This document shows positions 29,180 through 40,920 of a stretch of DNA of 64,000 nt, in pieces. The notes below the pieces were generated by a model. It saw nothing but the letters and a program-made list of their open reading frames with translations, did no database searches and was not told the origin of the DNA. Every line of letters starts with the position of its first letter. The first letter of the stretch is position 1. Position numbers and translations under genes: made by a program. Origin of the DNA: Alligator mississippiensis (taxonomy: Eukaryota > Chordata > Crocodylia > Alligatoridae); NCBI RefSeq assembly GCF_030867095.1, contig NC_081831.1:18824001-18888000 (forward strand). The letters are read 5' to 3'.

Positions 29180-29300
29180 TTTGGTTCAGAAAGTGTTTGA
29201 CTGGGGGAGGCCTCGTCTAGTGGAACTGCAGGTCCTGGGTTCTAGTCACTATGTGACTTAGTCGAGCCATTTCTCCTCCCTGTTCCTCGCTTTCCCTACC
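29180..29300 (+). mobile_element. MIR-type SINE fragment
   Basis: gtcctgggttctagtcac, tatgtgacttagtcgagccatttctcctcc and tgttcctcgctttccc follow the order of the MIR core (tRNA-like B box, 'ctgtgtgaccttgggcaagtca', 'cctcagtttcc'). Confidence 0.7.
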
Positions 29301-32300
29301 AAGGGGAAGTTTTTGTTTGTTTGTTTTCCCCTTCTATAGGTTTCAATGAGATTCGAAACAAATCCTGGCTCTTGGGCCAGAAATGATTCATACAGTGGCA
29401 CCCAGACCGTATACCTATGAATGTCTTGAGCTTGGGTACAGTCTCTTCCTCAGTTTACACAAAAATCCTGGACAGGGCATTGCATCTTCTTCCATTTCCC
29501 TGATGCATGGGGGAGAACTGGCAGAGGTGTTTGTTGGAGGAAGAACTAATCTCAGTTACAGGCCCAATTTATTTTTTCCCCCTCCCTCTGAAGTTCATTA
29601 AGTCCCATCATCTGTTTTGTGTAGGTTACAGGGTATGCATTTGACGGACCTGTATTGAGTTACACCCATTTCAAAAAGGCCGAGGTTGGTTCACAGTAAT
29701 TCATTTTATTGTTGTATAATTTGCCAACCCAAACAATGGGCTCTCACTGGAGATGAAGGCACACAAGCTGTACATCCAGTCGGTAATAAAAGATGAGAAG
29801 CAGTATTGCTACTGTAAGGGTCCTTATGCTGTGTTTTAAGGAGGGGTGCTATCCTAACCCAGAGTTGGTATTACTTGAAAAATGTATATGAAAAACCATA
29901 TTGCACTCTCAACCCAAAGCCAAACTTAAGCAGGTTTCTCATCTCCTCCCCCTCTCCATCTGCCACCACAAGAACATGGAACGAAAGCCAAGTGGTAATT
30001 TCAAAGGCAGTTGACCTTGGTGCTGATGGCAGCCTCCGTGATGCAATTAAAACGCTTTATTACTTTAACATTCTTTCACTGGGCCTGTCAGATGCTTGCT
30101 TTAAAATAGTATTTCTTCCAGATTTCTGGGATTTGATTATTTTATTATCAAGCTGGAGAAAAGAGCAGCCATTAAAACTTCAAACATCTTTTTGAGTGGC
30201 TAGCTAAATAATGAATGTTTTGGGGGGGGTGTTTTTTGGGTTTTTTTATTTTATTTTAAATGTAGGTTCCTTTTCAGCAACTGATGGTGGGTGAGAGTGA
30301 AACTTTTCTCACAGACTTGAAAAATCTGGCTCTGCATACCAGTCCTTGTTTCCCTTGCTTTGGATCTTTTCTTAGGTATTGAAAAGAGCTTCACTCGCGT
30401 ATGATGGCATAGACAGGCAATACATGATCTGAGCTGTGTGCCAACAGTTTAACCTTTTAATAAATAGCCTTTTATGATGACCACTAGTAAATGTTATGTT
30501 ACGCCCTTATGGGAAGGGATAGGGACTGAACATGAAGCACTTTAAAATCCTTTCTAATGCCCCATGCCCTAGTGAAGCTATCCATAGACATGGTTTTTTC
30601 AAATGTGGCCAAGAACTGTACCTGGGAGGATTGGACCCAGACACACTTCCAGAAGGGCTGAGTGACACTAAAGCAAGCTGTGATCAAGTACTTCTCAGTG
30701 ACTTTAAGCTCTTCTGGCTGTGCCCTTTTTCCGGCCTTGCTATCTACACCGGTTAGTGATGGAGGGTGAGAGCCTACAATGTCTCACCATCTGCTCCTGT
30801 GGGAACCAGTGCAAGTCCAAAGGCACCATGTGGGGTGGGGTCTCAGCTTGCAAGTCATTGTGGAAACAAAATAAAAATTAATGCATTATAGATGGCAAAG
30901 GACATATGTGCAAAAAGGATGCAGCAAGTAAAAACAGATTCTTTCTACTAAAGACAAAAGACTGCATAAAGCTGTCTTACTGCTTTATTTTTTGGCTTCC
31001 CAGACTTGCCAGGCGCCGTTATAGGGCTGCAAGCTGGCTTTTTTTTAATCTGGCCTTCAGCTGTACTGATAACCATTGTAAATTTTCTCCTCCTTCCTGT
31101 CAGCAGCCTGCTATCTTGGAGATGAGGAACAACTGGTTATCACCCTGGCAAAGTGGATGAAATGTACAGCATGGCTGCTTGGTGCTAGCAATGGGGGTAT
31201 ATTTTTCTTCCTTCTCTTACAGTGACTCCAACTTTTCCAGGGGCACCAGGCTTAGCTCTTCTGGGCTAAATTTAACTCCTGATGTCCCCTGTCCCTCAAT
31301 GTTTTTCTTTTCTTGAAAAGTTAGCAGTGGAGGGAGGGAGAGGTGAACTCACTTGCATTTCCAATAAATGAAGATTATTTTGAATGGGAATCTGCAGTAT
31401 GAGTGGATGAGTTTCCTTGTTGCCTCCAGTAAAGCAGTGGAAGAGCTAGACTATTATCCAACTACCCCCTTTCCCAGCAATTCCAAAGAGTGGGGTGGGG
31501 GGAGTCCTGTAGAAGCAGATGAGGTGTTGCAGGCTCTCACCCTCAATCATGAACCAGTGTGGATGTCAAGACCAGAGAAAGGGGACAAGCAGAAGTGTGT
31601 TACAGGAAAAAATGCCGCTAAGTTTTTAGGACTTCCTGTTACTGGAGCAGTATCTGAGTACTTTCCACAGGAAATAGCAGACTGTCGGGGTCTGCTTCTG
31701 CAGCAAAACCCAGGTTTCTTTCTTTAAACAACTGCATTTTCTTTGAGTACATTTGGCAGAATTGGTTTTGCAAGCTCCATATGGACGTTGGTCTGAGAGG
31801 CACATGGATCTGGATTACAGGTCTCAACTTCAACAATCTGACCCGCAGCCAATCAGTTTGTCTAATTTGTCATATCCCTTTTCTTCTGTTTCTTATTCCC
31901 AGGGAAGTGTTGGGAACAACATCTAGAAATACAATACAAAAGACAATTCTCCTAGCATGTGCAGCCAGACCCAAAGTAGGCAAAGCCATGAATTTAAGAA
32001 TGTGGTTTCCTGCCCAGCTCTATAGGTTCTTATAAGCATCCAGGTATTTAAGTGCTTTTTAGAGTGTTTTGAAGTTAAAATACTATAAATACAACTATGG
32101 CTGGTGTCTTGCCCCTCTGTGATTGTATAAGGAAGTTGATGCCCATGGACAAATTGACAGAAGGGATGATTGACCCAAGATCGCATGAGATGGAGTTGGA
32201 ATTGGTAGTCAGAGTTGTTGGAGCTTTGTCTATTGCTCAGGCCACAAGACCAGAGCTGCAAGATGGAGTCTGAGGCTGCTCCATGGTTGGTTGCCATAGG

Positions 32301-33357
32301 AGACTCAGACCATCCAATTCCAAAAATCAGTATTGTACCAAAAACACCACTTCAGTTCATAAGCACTGTAGGCCATAAGCAAAGATCATGATTTTTTTAA
32401 AAATCTGTCCTTGTTTTGGGGGTAACTTTCAGTAACAGTAAGAATTTGGTAAAAGGTGTAGAACTAAAAACAACAACAGGTGCACCATACCGGGTGACAT
32501 CTGTTGGTTGGCTCTATCTTTAGTAGTGGATGCAATAAAGGGAAAGGGTTCAGAGCTATTTCTAAATCCCCATTATGCACCTGGACCTGTGGATGAGCTA
32601 GAATAGCCTGGATGTTTCTCTAGCATGATAATGAACAACTGGAAAAGATGCCCCCAAGACCAGTCACTGAGGGATAAAACAGCACATATACCTGCTCCAC
32701 CATGCCCCAGTGTGTCTTCCTCTGCCAGAGCTTCAGTGATGCATAGGGTCTGGATCATTCAGATCTGTGTTCACTGGAGCTTCCTCAACTCCCTAAAATA
32801 CTTCAAGGCAGTTAATTTCTGCTTGACGAGCTCCTTCCAGGTGGCATAAATAGTACCTCCTGCCCTTTGGATAAAAGCATACACAGGTAGGAAAACAGGT
32901 GTGGGACTAAATTTGCAAAGGGACTTGGACATTGGGATTCTTAACTGTAGGCATCTAACTGCCACTTCAGTGTGCCTTAAGCCCCTCCGCAGGTCTAGCC
33001 TGCGGTGCCTCACGCCAATTTTACGAGCAGCAGGAAATGGTGAAAATGGCTGCTTAATAAAAGTTCAGCTGTGCAATTTCACGTGAGTCTGGGGAATCTC
33101 TTAACTTAAAATCTGTTTTGCTGTGGGTGTTATTGAAACGTTTCCAGATAGGATTCCTGACAATAAGACCCACTAGGGTCATAATGCTGTGATTTATATA
33201 ATCTATGCTCTGTGTTCAGTGATTTGGGTTCTGTATGCTACCAGCATTTTAAAATGTATTTTGTTTTTTTTCAGTTTGGTTCAACTGTCCACCCACCTTC
33301 CTCTACCCTAGCACGCATGCAAACTTTCTTGCATGCATGTCTCTTCATAGAATAGAC
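29301..33357. other. Intron segment; candidate CNE and a weak MIR relic
   Basis: 29990-30195 is repeat-free AT-rich sequence resembling conserved non-coding DNA. 32105-32240 (gaagttgatgcccatgg ... gattgacccaagatcgcatgag) may be a degraded MIR. No exons recognised. Confidence 0.35.
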
Positions 33358-33479
33358 CAATGATACTCAGAATGCCCTGGCACCCCGGGGTGCCTTGAGA
33401 TCCTTTCAGGAGTGCTGTGGGTGCCACACAATATTAGCATTATTAGCTGTGCAAACACAGTTTACACGATAAACCCAAA

Positions 33480-33893
33480 GGGCATTTATACATGTGCTCC
33501 GGGAGTTGTGGGGAGAGGGGGTGCCGCTCTCGGAGCTGCTCTTAAAGCAGCCTGAACATCTCCTATACCAACATCCCTGCACTTCAAAAGGGTGGCAGGG
33601 GTGAGGAGGCCGGAGATATCTAAAACTCGTCAAAAAAGCATTAGATAAAGCGCCTTTGCTATCATTTTGAAGCATAAGGACACTGAAATATGAGAGGTGG
33701 TACAGTCACCTTCCCTGGTGATCTTCAAAAGACAACTGGATGCACATTTTGCTGGGGCCATCTGATCTCGGCAGTCTTTCCTGCCCTAGAGCAGGGTGGC
33801 TGGACCTGATGATCGCGGGAGGCTGCTGGAGCTGCTGTGACAGGCTGGATTACAGCGTGCTGGAACAGCCTCCTGGCTCATGTATAGGCACCC
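33480..33893 (+). mobile_element. Non-autonomous TIR transposon inserted into the Charlie-like element
   Basis: Terminal repeats GGGCATTTATACATGTG and, inverted, GGGTGCCTATACATGAG. It is flanked on both sides by AAA, and the copy at 46564-46816 shows the corresponding uninterrupted site, so a 3-bp target duplication is supported. It belongs to the same family as 44381-44712. The 3-bp A/T duplication and G-rich ends are compatible with PIF/Harbinger-like MITEs; the superfamily is inference. Confidence 0.6.
33690..33815 (+). mobile_element. CR1 LINE 3'-region fragment nested in the TIR transposon
   Basis: gaggtggtacagtcacc ... ttccctggtgatcttcaaaag ... gagcagggtggctggacctgatgatc follows the order of the CR1 3' region (aggttttcaagag, gagcaggg-ttggactagatgatc). 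It is truncated at both ends and lies wholly inside 33480-33893. Confidence 0.65.
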
Positions 33894-34089
33894 AAAGATT
33901 TCAAGTAGGAATCCATAACGTCAAAAACATGCTGACCTATTGTGATCTTTCCGAGTTCTTTGCAACAGAAGAATTGCTCTTATCTTTCTGCAGTCAACAA
34001 TCCAAATGAAAGCTAAGAGCTGGCGCATTCTGGGGGTGCCTTGAGTCTTTCCAGGGGTGCCTTTATTCTAAAAACTTTGTGAACCATTG

Positions 34090-37000
34090 CAATAAGCCCA
34101 TGGCAATCCCTTCACCAGGTCTAACATAATCCTGTTCCATCACTGCAGCTCAGTCAAGGTTGCCTTGTCTTAGGAGGCTTTTGTCTGCCCTGCAAACATA
34201 GGTCTGCTGTACCTGCACACTTGTTACAAATGAATAACAAATCAACAGTGTGTAAACCCCAACTCGTGTGTGTCTCCCCCCCCCCCCCCCACCCCTCTCA
34301 ATATTCTTTATTGAGAAGTGTCAACAGATTAGCTCAGAGTCCCTCTGTGCAGACAAAAAGCTGCCACAAAGGGCATTAGGCTTCAGGGATCGGATTACCA
34401 TGTGGCCACCTGTCATTCTGACTTCTTGTAAATTTATCTCTCCAAGTCCCTTTTTCACATTAGAGAAGTTTTATGTTAAAAAAAAAACAAAACAAAAAAC
34501 CAACCCCTCCCTAAAAATCCCCTACCTCCAAAACTGCAGCATTTTAACATTTATTTTAGCTTGCCACCTTAATAAAGATTTTGGGACTGCAAAGAGCTTG
34601 GGGATTAGAACTGTTTGAATAAAGAGAGCCTTTATTACATTAGTCTAAGTGGTTAATAGGTAAAGTAGGCCAATCCATCTTTAAGCTAAGCCTATCATTT
34701 CACCCACGATGGGTGCAAGCTTTGAAGTAAAATTCATTAAAGGAAAAGCTTTTCCTCTGTTTTCCTTGACATGTTAATAGCGCAGAGTTAGGAGCTCTTC
34801 TCCACTTGCAGAAAATTCATAGCTCTGCTCTTCTGAAGCAACCCTATTGCATTGTTGAGAAGCTATTCCACAGGAGCTAGACGGAGCAGATCTACAGCTA
34901 ATGTAAACTATTGTGTTTGGGGGGGGTGGGGATTGGCTTTTTAAAAAAGTCTTGTATACGGTTGTTTGGTTGTACATGTCAACACCATGACCAAACATTT
35001 CACAAAGCACTTCACTAACAGTTAACCACTCAGTTCGCTGCACCCCCTTTTGTTTCCTCCCAACTCGCCCCTACCCCATATCACACCCCAACGCAACACC
35101 AAACCCTCCCCTTTCCCTTCCCTGTCCTCATTCATGGAGTTGCAAATCTTCAGCTGTTTTTGTGCTAGTATCATGAAACATCATATGCCATCTCTTCCAG
35201 GTCTCTTGCCTCTTTCTCCTTCATCTTTCTCCATTCTTCAGAAGTACAATTGCAGTTTGTTCACCCCTAGTCATAAGCAGTCCAGTGTAAATTATTGTAC
35301 TTAAGTGGGAGTCAGTGGACCTAGGCAAACTTCCCTTTACAGTCTCGCCCGTTGCATTCAGTGCAGAATCCTTCTTTCCAAGGGATGACCAGGTAATGGT
35401 GGCTTCTGAAAGCTTCCTCTGAAACTTATGAATCTAGTCTCCAAACCAAGATGAGGATTTCAAGGGTAGCAAAAGGAATTAGGCACTCAGTTCCCTTGGC
35501 CTAACTTTCCTTTCTGCTTCAGTCTCCCCCTGTATTGGCAACTTGTCCAGAGCCCTAGAGTTGCAGGTTGCACAAAACTGAAGACTGAAGCTACCCAAAT
35601 CTCTAATGTGAACATAACCCCTACAGAATGGTGGATCAAGCTGAAGCGTTGCGGCCTGGACCCTTTTAACCTTTGTGGGCATATGACTGTGTACGCGAGT
35701 TGGGGAGTAGTTAAAACAGAGCATTGGCCACTTCAACCTGAATGGGACATTGGATCAATAGTAGTGGGACAAAATCAATACATCCTTTAGCTCTGATGGG
35801 ATCTAGTCTGATATCATCTGTGTCCCTGGCAGTGCTGCAGTTGACAGCTTTCCAACCTGTGTCCTGCTTCCTTCTCACAAACGTGTCTCCTACTTTTGGT
35901 TTGCTCTTGCTATCTCTGCAGCTCTGGAAGCAGAGCCTTTTAGGCTATGTACAGACAGTCAAAAAACTCAAGGCTGAATTGATTCAATTTTTGCAGGTTA
36001 GTTTGAGTTGCATATATTGAACTGATAAGCAAGTGAACAGACATTCACTTTTGATTCTGGAAATGCAGCCATGTACCTGCAGTGGCCCAGGCCAGAATCC
36101 TGGGGTGCTCAAGCATGCCTCCCTGCTCAGCTGGAGCAGACAGCTTGGGCCAAGGCTAGTTCACTCACCTTGTAAGTGCAGGGGGGAGGGTTGCAGGGGA
36201 GGTGCAAAGCATCCTGGGATGCTGGGGGATTGCAAGTTAACTTGAATCTGGAGGGGGTCTGGGCCAGAGTCAAACCAATTTAACCTAAATCAGTTAAGTC
36301 TGATACTACATCCATCCAGGTTTATCTTAAACCAGTTTCGACCATTTTGAAAGCAGTTTATGTGCACTAAACTTCTATTGTGTTACAGATTTCAACTGGT
36401 TTCCCATCACTTATACCAGTTTATATGTAACTTCTGTCCCTGGCCTTAGAGCAATGCAATTGTCTAAAACGTGAAATAACTTGTATTGAAGGTTTTTAGG
36501 ACAAATGTCAGTGCATTGAGAAATTGGACTCTGTGCCATGCTCACACCCATTTGCCCTTTGGTTCACATGTAAGTCCAGCAGTTTGCTTACAAGCCATTA
36601 TTATTTAAGCTAGGTATCAACAATTTCTCCATCTATAAACATCTCAGGCCTGTAACTTTGTTTCCAGTATCCAGTTGTCAGCAAACCAACTAATCTTTCT
36701 GGGAAAATATTGAAAACCATGGTGCAGCTTTCAGTTAGAGAAGGGGCAAAAATGAAATTGGGCATGGATCCCGACTTTTCTGAAGCAGGAGGCTGTTGTG
36801 ACGGCAATATCTAATCTCTAGTCTCAACAGGTCATGATAGCCAAACACACTTGAGCCATGTACAAGCCATAAGACAGCTTTAAGATAAACTAATATACTT
36901 GCTGTGATTCCTAGTGGTGGGACCCTGGTGTTAAGACAACTATTACAAAACAGTGCCTTGGTACTCTGAGAAAATCTTTTTTTGCTTTGGATTTGGGCCC

Positions 37001-38004
37001 TAGCAATGCACCTCTTGAGAAGCCCTTCATTTATTCTTGCTGGTCTTTTTGCTTATAATGGCTATTATAGAGGCTGGAATATCACATTTCTCTCTTTGCT
37101 GGCTCTATTCATCACCACTGGAAAAGACTTCTGATCTTGAAATGCAGAGAAATTAGCAATGCAAGTCTGTCTTACTGTTGTCTTTGTTATTGTGCCAGCA
37201 TTTCTGCAGAAAAGTTCATAGCTCTAGAAAGAGCATCTTTTTGCAGAAAGCCGGTGAAGGCCCAGTAGGGGGAGCTCAGATGACTTTACTTTTGAGACTC
37301 CTTCCCTCAACAGGGGACTGTGGGTGGAAGGCATTGAGACTAATCCTGCAAAGAACTGAGCACCCACATATCTTGCTGAAACAAAGTGGAGTTGAGGACT
37401 CAATGAGAGTATGCAAATGCGAGTTCTGGCTATTTTGCAAGTGTGCTGGTAATGGATTCAGTATATTTTGGACAATACTATTTTTATTTTTTTTTAAACT
37501 GGGAATCCAGTAGACCTGTTGGGAGGAATGACTATTATAGTCTACAGTGAACACCTCGCTACTAGCATCCTGAAGAGATGCAGATTAAATAATTTTACCA
37601 GCTGTGTCCTTCCTAATAGTTATTTGTTTTGGAGTTCTCCAAAGTAGAATCAAGTCCTCAGTCAATGTTCTTGATACTTTATTTTAAAACTACAATAGGC
37701 AGAGCGCTCACTTCCAGTTCGGACTGCCATAAATAAAATGGAAATTGGCTTCTACCTACTTCCCCACTGCGCATAATTTCAGAGTCCCATGCACCATCAT
37801 TATTTAACCATCACTAGTTTCCCATCTTCTCGAAGGACTGGAGCAGGCCCTGGGGAGGAAGTGAGCTCGAGATCTAGAACCTGGGCAGACTAGCTAGATT
37901 TTCCCCACCCTTGCTACCAATTTGCTTCAACTTGAGCATCTCTCCTAAACACAGCAACAGGAGCACGTTCAGGGAACGAACAGGCGGATCCTATGCTGTT
38001 GGTC
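34090..38004. other. Intron segment with weak DNA-transposon relics
   Basis: 35939-36440 carries phrases common in sauropsid MITEs (ggctatgtacagacag, ttaacctaaatcagttaag, cttataccagttta) but no clear ends. Poly-C at about 34277-34290. No exons recognised. Confidence 0.35.
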
Positions 38005-38451
38005 CAGTGGTGCTCAATCTTTTGATACGACAATCCAGATGAGTGGGGCAGGCAGGTCTGGGCAAAATTTGGCACTGTGTGTTAGGACTGGGCTCTGGAG
38101 CCCAGCACCACCCCTTCCTTGCCCTGTGCTCTGTGGTTTGGTCCCCAGGGACTGGCATTGCTCCCTCCCACCCCAACATGCCAGAATTGGCCTCCTGGGG
38201 CCTAGCGTCACCCCCCTCCCATGCCAGCACATTGGGATAGGTTCCTGGGGGCCCAGTGCCAGTCCCCCTCATGTCAGGATCGGGGCCTGGCTCCACCCCA
38301 CACCCAGGCCTGCACACAGGGATTGGGCACCAGACCCAATGTGCAGGGCTTGGGGTTCCCTATGGGTCCAGAAACTTAGTGGGTGGGCCCACATATCCAG
38401 ACCCGTGGGCCAGGTGATGTGGGCTGGGGGTTGAGCACCTGAGCATCCCTG
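38005..38451 (+). mobile_element. hAT-like non-autonomous element with internal degenerate tandem repeats
   Basis: Left end CAGTGGTGCTCAATC and, inverted, right end CAGGGATGCTCAGGTGCTCAACC are diverged hAT-style terminal repeats. Between them a GC-rich unit recurs about every 43-63 bases, with [ag]ttggg/actgg cores at 38088, 38151, 38186, 38231, 38279 and 38322. No convincing target duplication (flanks match 4 of 8). Confidence 0.5.
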
Positions 38452-40031
38452 CTTTAATCTTCTGAGGTGAAACGACATGTTAAAACCCAGTCTGGACAGC
38501 GACAGGCAGCCAGTGCAGGTTGCAGGGCTTGGATTAATCTTAGAAAGGGAGATGCTGGTTAATGAGTAGTTTGTTGAAAGCTGCAGCTGCTCTAGTTACA
38601 TTTAACAGCGGCTCTCAGTACTGTTGTTGACTTGCGCCCTTCTTTGTTCACCTTGTGTGATTCACCAAACCGCAGAACAGCCAATCCAGAAAAGTACTGC
38701 TGTTTCTCCAAGACTTCTTTTGGCCTTGGAGTAAACTGGTTTCTAACTGGAAACTCCCTCACCTTTATCTGGCAGTATCCGGGATAGCCACTTCATTGGT
38801 AAAATGAGCTGCATTTGCCCTGAAGCTTTTGAAGTTTGGCCTTTGCTGTGGGAGAAGTATAGGTCTTTCAGAGAGAAGTCTGCTTCCACAAGTGGCCTGG
38901 TTATGAGTGCCACTGTATTCACTTAAATATGGATTTTGTGACACTTCCAGTGACCTGCTACATGCCTGCCCTTTATACCAGCCTATGTAAAGCTGGCATG
39001 AAGGCCTTTACCATGCTCATGCAAGGTACAAAGGCCACCAGCCCTCTCTCAGTTGTCTTAATGTTGGCCATTTCATACCTTGTTTTAAGGGGCGTGGGTT
39101 TTCTGGACGGTAAATGTCTATAGTGGCAGTGGCAGGTAGATCTGAAAGGCCATGTTCTAAAGCTATGATGCATCAACGCTTCAGTTGAATAGATGCAATA
39201 CAGTGGAAGGCGTGCGAGGAATGCTGTGATGTATTTTGAATAGGCCTGTTTTTCAGTAATAGCACTGAGTTCTTGATGCAACATATTGTGATACAGAAGT
39301 GAACAATATCAAACACTGACTTAGTGTCCCAGAGGTGCAGTGGAGAGGGCATCAACTGAATTTTCTACAGGTTATTTAGGTAATTATCATGGGAGCTGGA
39401 GGAAAGGAAATAAGAGGTGCCAGAGTAATCTTAAATTAGCTCATAATTCAGTAAATAAATATAGTGGGGCTGGTGCTGACAAATCAGGGTGGGGGGTGTG
39501 CACATGCACAACACTTGTTGCACACTTCTAGCATTTTACTTGCGAAGTGTAGTCTCCCACTGAAAGAAGGAAGAAGGTTGGGGGAAGGGGGACAGGGTGA
39601 GGACAGAAAGGAAAATTAGATTTACCTTTTTGTACCTGATAACTATGTAGGCAGGCAAGGTTCCTGCCTATGTCCTTAGACCAACATGGCTACAACCAAA
39701 AATCCTCATAACTATATAAGCATTTTAAGTTGAATGCCTCTTCTCTGCACCACAGCTTTAGCAGATATTTTTTCCAACATATGTTGTTGAGCTGATATAG
39801 TTTCGAGACCTCAGCTATTTCACAGCTTATGGAGGCAGACTAACATTATATGCATAGAAAGAACCAAATAAAGTATAAATCACTACTGTGGTGTGGGCAT
39901 TGGGAATCTAATAGCAGGCCCTGTAAGCAAGTCAAAATGACGGTGTGCTAGTAGCAGGTGTTATATAAAGGTTTACGCTGCAAGGGAACCAGTTATCTGC
40001 CCTTCCTAATCAACATGTGTTTGTTTGGCAG
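38452..40031. other. Last 1.6 kb of intron 1
   Basis: No exon other than the acceptor side of coding exon 2. 39673-39690 (gaccaacatggctacaacc) is a short relic of a repeat tail frequent in turtle and crocodilian genomes. Confidence 0.4.
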
Positions 40032-40650
40032 AGACTTGATGCCCAGGACCCTGGATGGGCAGATCACCATGGAGAAAACCCCCAGCTACTTCGTCACCAA
40101 GGAGGCACCCGCTCGTATCTCCGCCATGTCAAAGGGCACCAAGCTCATCGTAGTCGTAAGGGACCCTGTAACCAGAGCCATATCTGATTACACGCAGACT
40201 CTTTCTAAGAAGCCTGACATCCCCACCTTTGAGAGCCTGACCTTCAAAAACAGGACTACGGGACTGATCGACACCTCGTGGAGCGCCATCCAGATTGGCA
40301 TCTATGCCAAGCACCTGGAGAACTGGCTCCTGTACTTCCCCATCGGGCAGATCCTCTTTGTCAGCGGGGAGCGGCTGATCAGCGACCCTGCTGGGGAGCT
40401 GGGCAGGGTCCAGGACTTCCTGGGCCTCAAGAGGATCATCACAGACAAACACTTCTACTTCAACAAAACCAAGGGTTTTCCGTGCCTGAAAAAGGCTGAA
40501 GGCAGCAGCAAACCCCACTGCCTGGGGAAGACAAAAGGCAGGCCCCACCCCGAGATAGACCAGGAGGTGGTGCAGAGACTGCGGGACTTCTACCGGCCTT
40601 TCAACATGAAGTTCTACCAGATGACTGGGCACGACTTCGGCTGGGACTGA
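40032..40650 (+). CDS. HS3ST3B1: Heparan sulfate glucosamine 3-O-sulfotransferase 3B1, coding exon 2 (C-terminal sulfotransferase domain)
   Basis: Encodes residues 166-371 and the TGA stop. It joins exon 1 in phase 2: AG at 4770-4771 plus A at 40032 makes R166, restoring the family run [25 protein letters not shown] (207-219) holds the 3'-phosphate-binding residues R209 and S217. The region 230-260 ([21 protein letters not shown]) is the substrate-cleft and core helix segment. C317 and C329 are spaced like the conserved disulfide of 3-OST-3 enzymes. NRT (239-241) and NKT (310-312) are possible N-glycosylation sites. The protein ends GHDFGWD as in the family. The acceptor is ttggcAG at 40030-40031, with a plausible branch adenosine near 40009 (cctaatc). 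An in-frame ATG at 39958 lies in the intron and is not a start. This exon is nearly identical between the A1 and B1 paralogues in other vertebrates, so only exon 1 decides the symbol. Catalytic domain intact, no frameshift or premature stop. Confidence 0.96.
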
Positions 40651-40920
40651 GGCTGATGCAGTCGCTCACCTCTGTAATTACCCATGTGGCACGGTTTGCT
40701 TATATAAAGAGATATATGTATGTAAAATGTACAGAAATCTATTTTATAATAATTTATTTTTAATTCTTAAGCAATTAATTCACTAAGCTGCCTAACCACA
40801 CTGGCTAGAATGTTAGCCCATAACCTGTTTAACATTCCACGGTATTTTATTCTAATGTCTTTTTATTTGGCTGTAATTGGTGCTTCCATTTTTCCTAAAT
40901 AAAATTTAGTATTTAAATAA
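40651..40920 (+). other. HS3ST3B1: HS3ST3B1 proximal 3' UTR, AU-rich
   Basis: After the stop, a strongly AT-rich segment (about 40700-40770) contains TATATAAAG, TGTAAAATGTACA and ATTTATTTTT, the type of sequence found in AU-rich regulatory 3' UTRs. The stretch ends at a canonical poly(A) signal. Its regulatory role is inferred. Confidence 0.7.
40898..40903 (+). terminator. HS3ST3B1: Proximal poly(A) signal AATAAA
   Basis: Canonical hexamer 248 bases after the stop codon, followed after about 18 bases by a G-rich run (40921-40944) and then a T-rich run, a typical downstream element arrangement. Confidence 0.7.

Larger units (their letters stand above)
33358..34089 (+). mobile_element. hAT-Charlie-like non-autonomous transposon, interrupted
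   Basis: Outer element made of 33358-33479 and 33894-34089. Ends are caatgatactcag and, inverted, caatggttcacaaag, decayed versions of the Charlie terminal repeat. The interior (ggggtgccttgagat, taggaatccat, gacctattgtgatctttccgag, acagaagaattgctct) aligns with the uninterrupted copy at 46564-46816. Flanks gaatagac and caataagc match at 5 of 8 positions, a possible eroded 8-bp target duplication. Confidence 0.65.

Noticed and set aside
39958..40031. In-frame ATG extension upstream of exon 2
   Set aside because: Residues before the RDLMPR motif match no family member. A good splice acceptor separates them, and exon 1 joins precisely in phase.
40129..40632. 167-codon antisense open frame over exon 2
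   Set aside because: Shadow of the conserved sulfotransferase frame.
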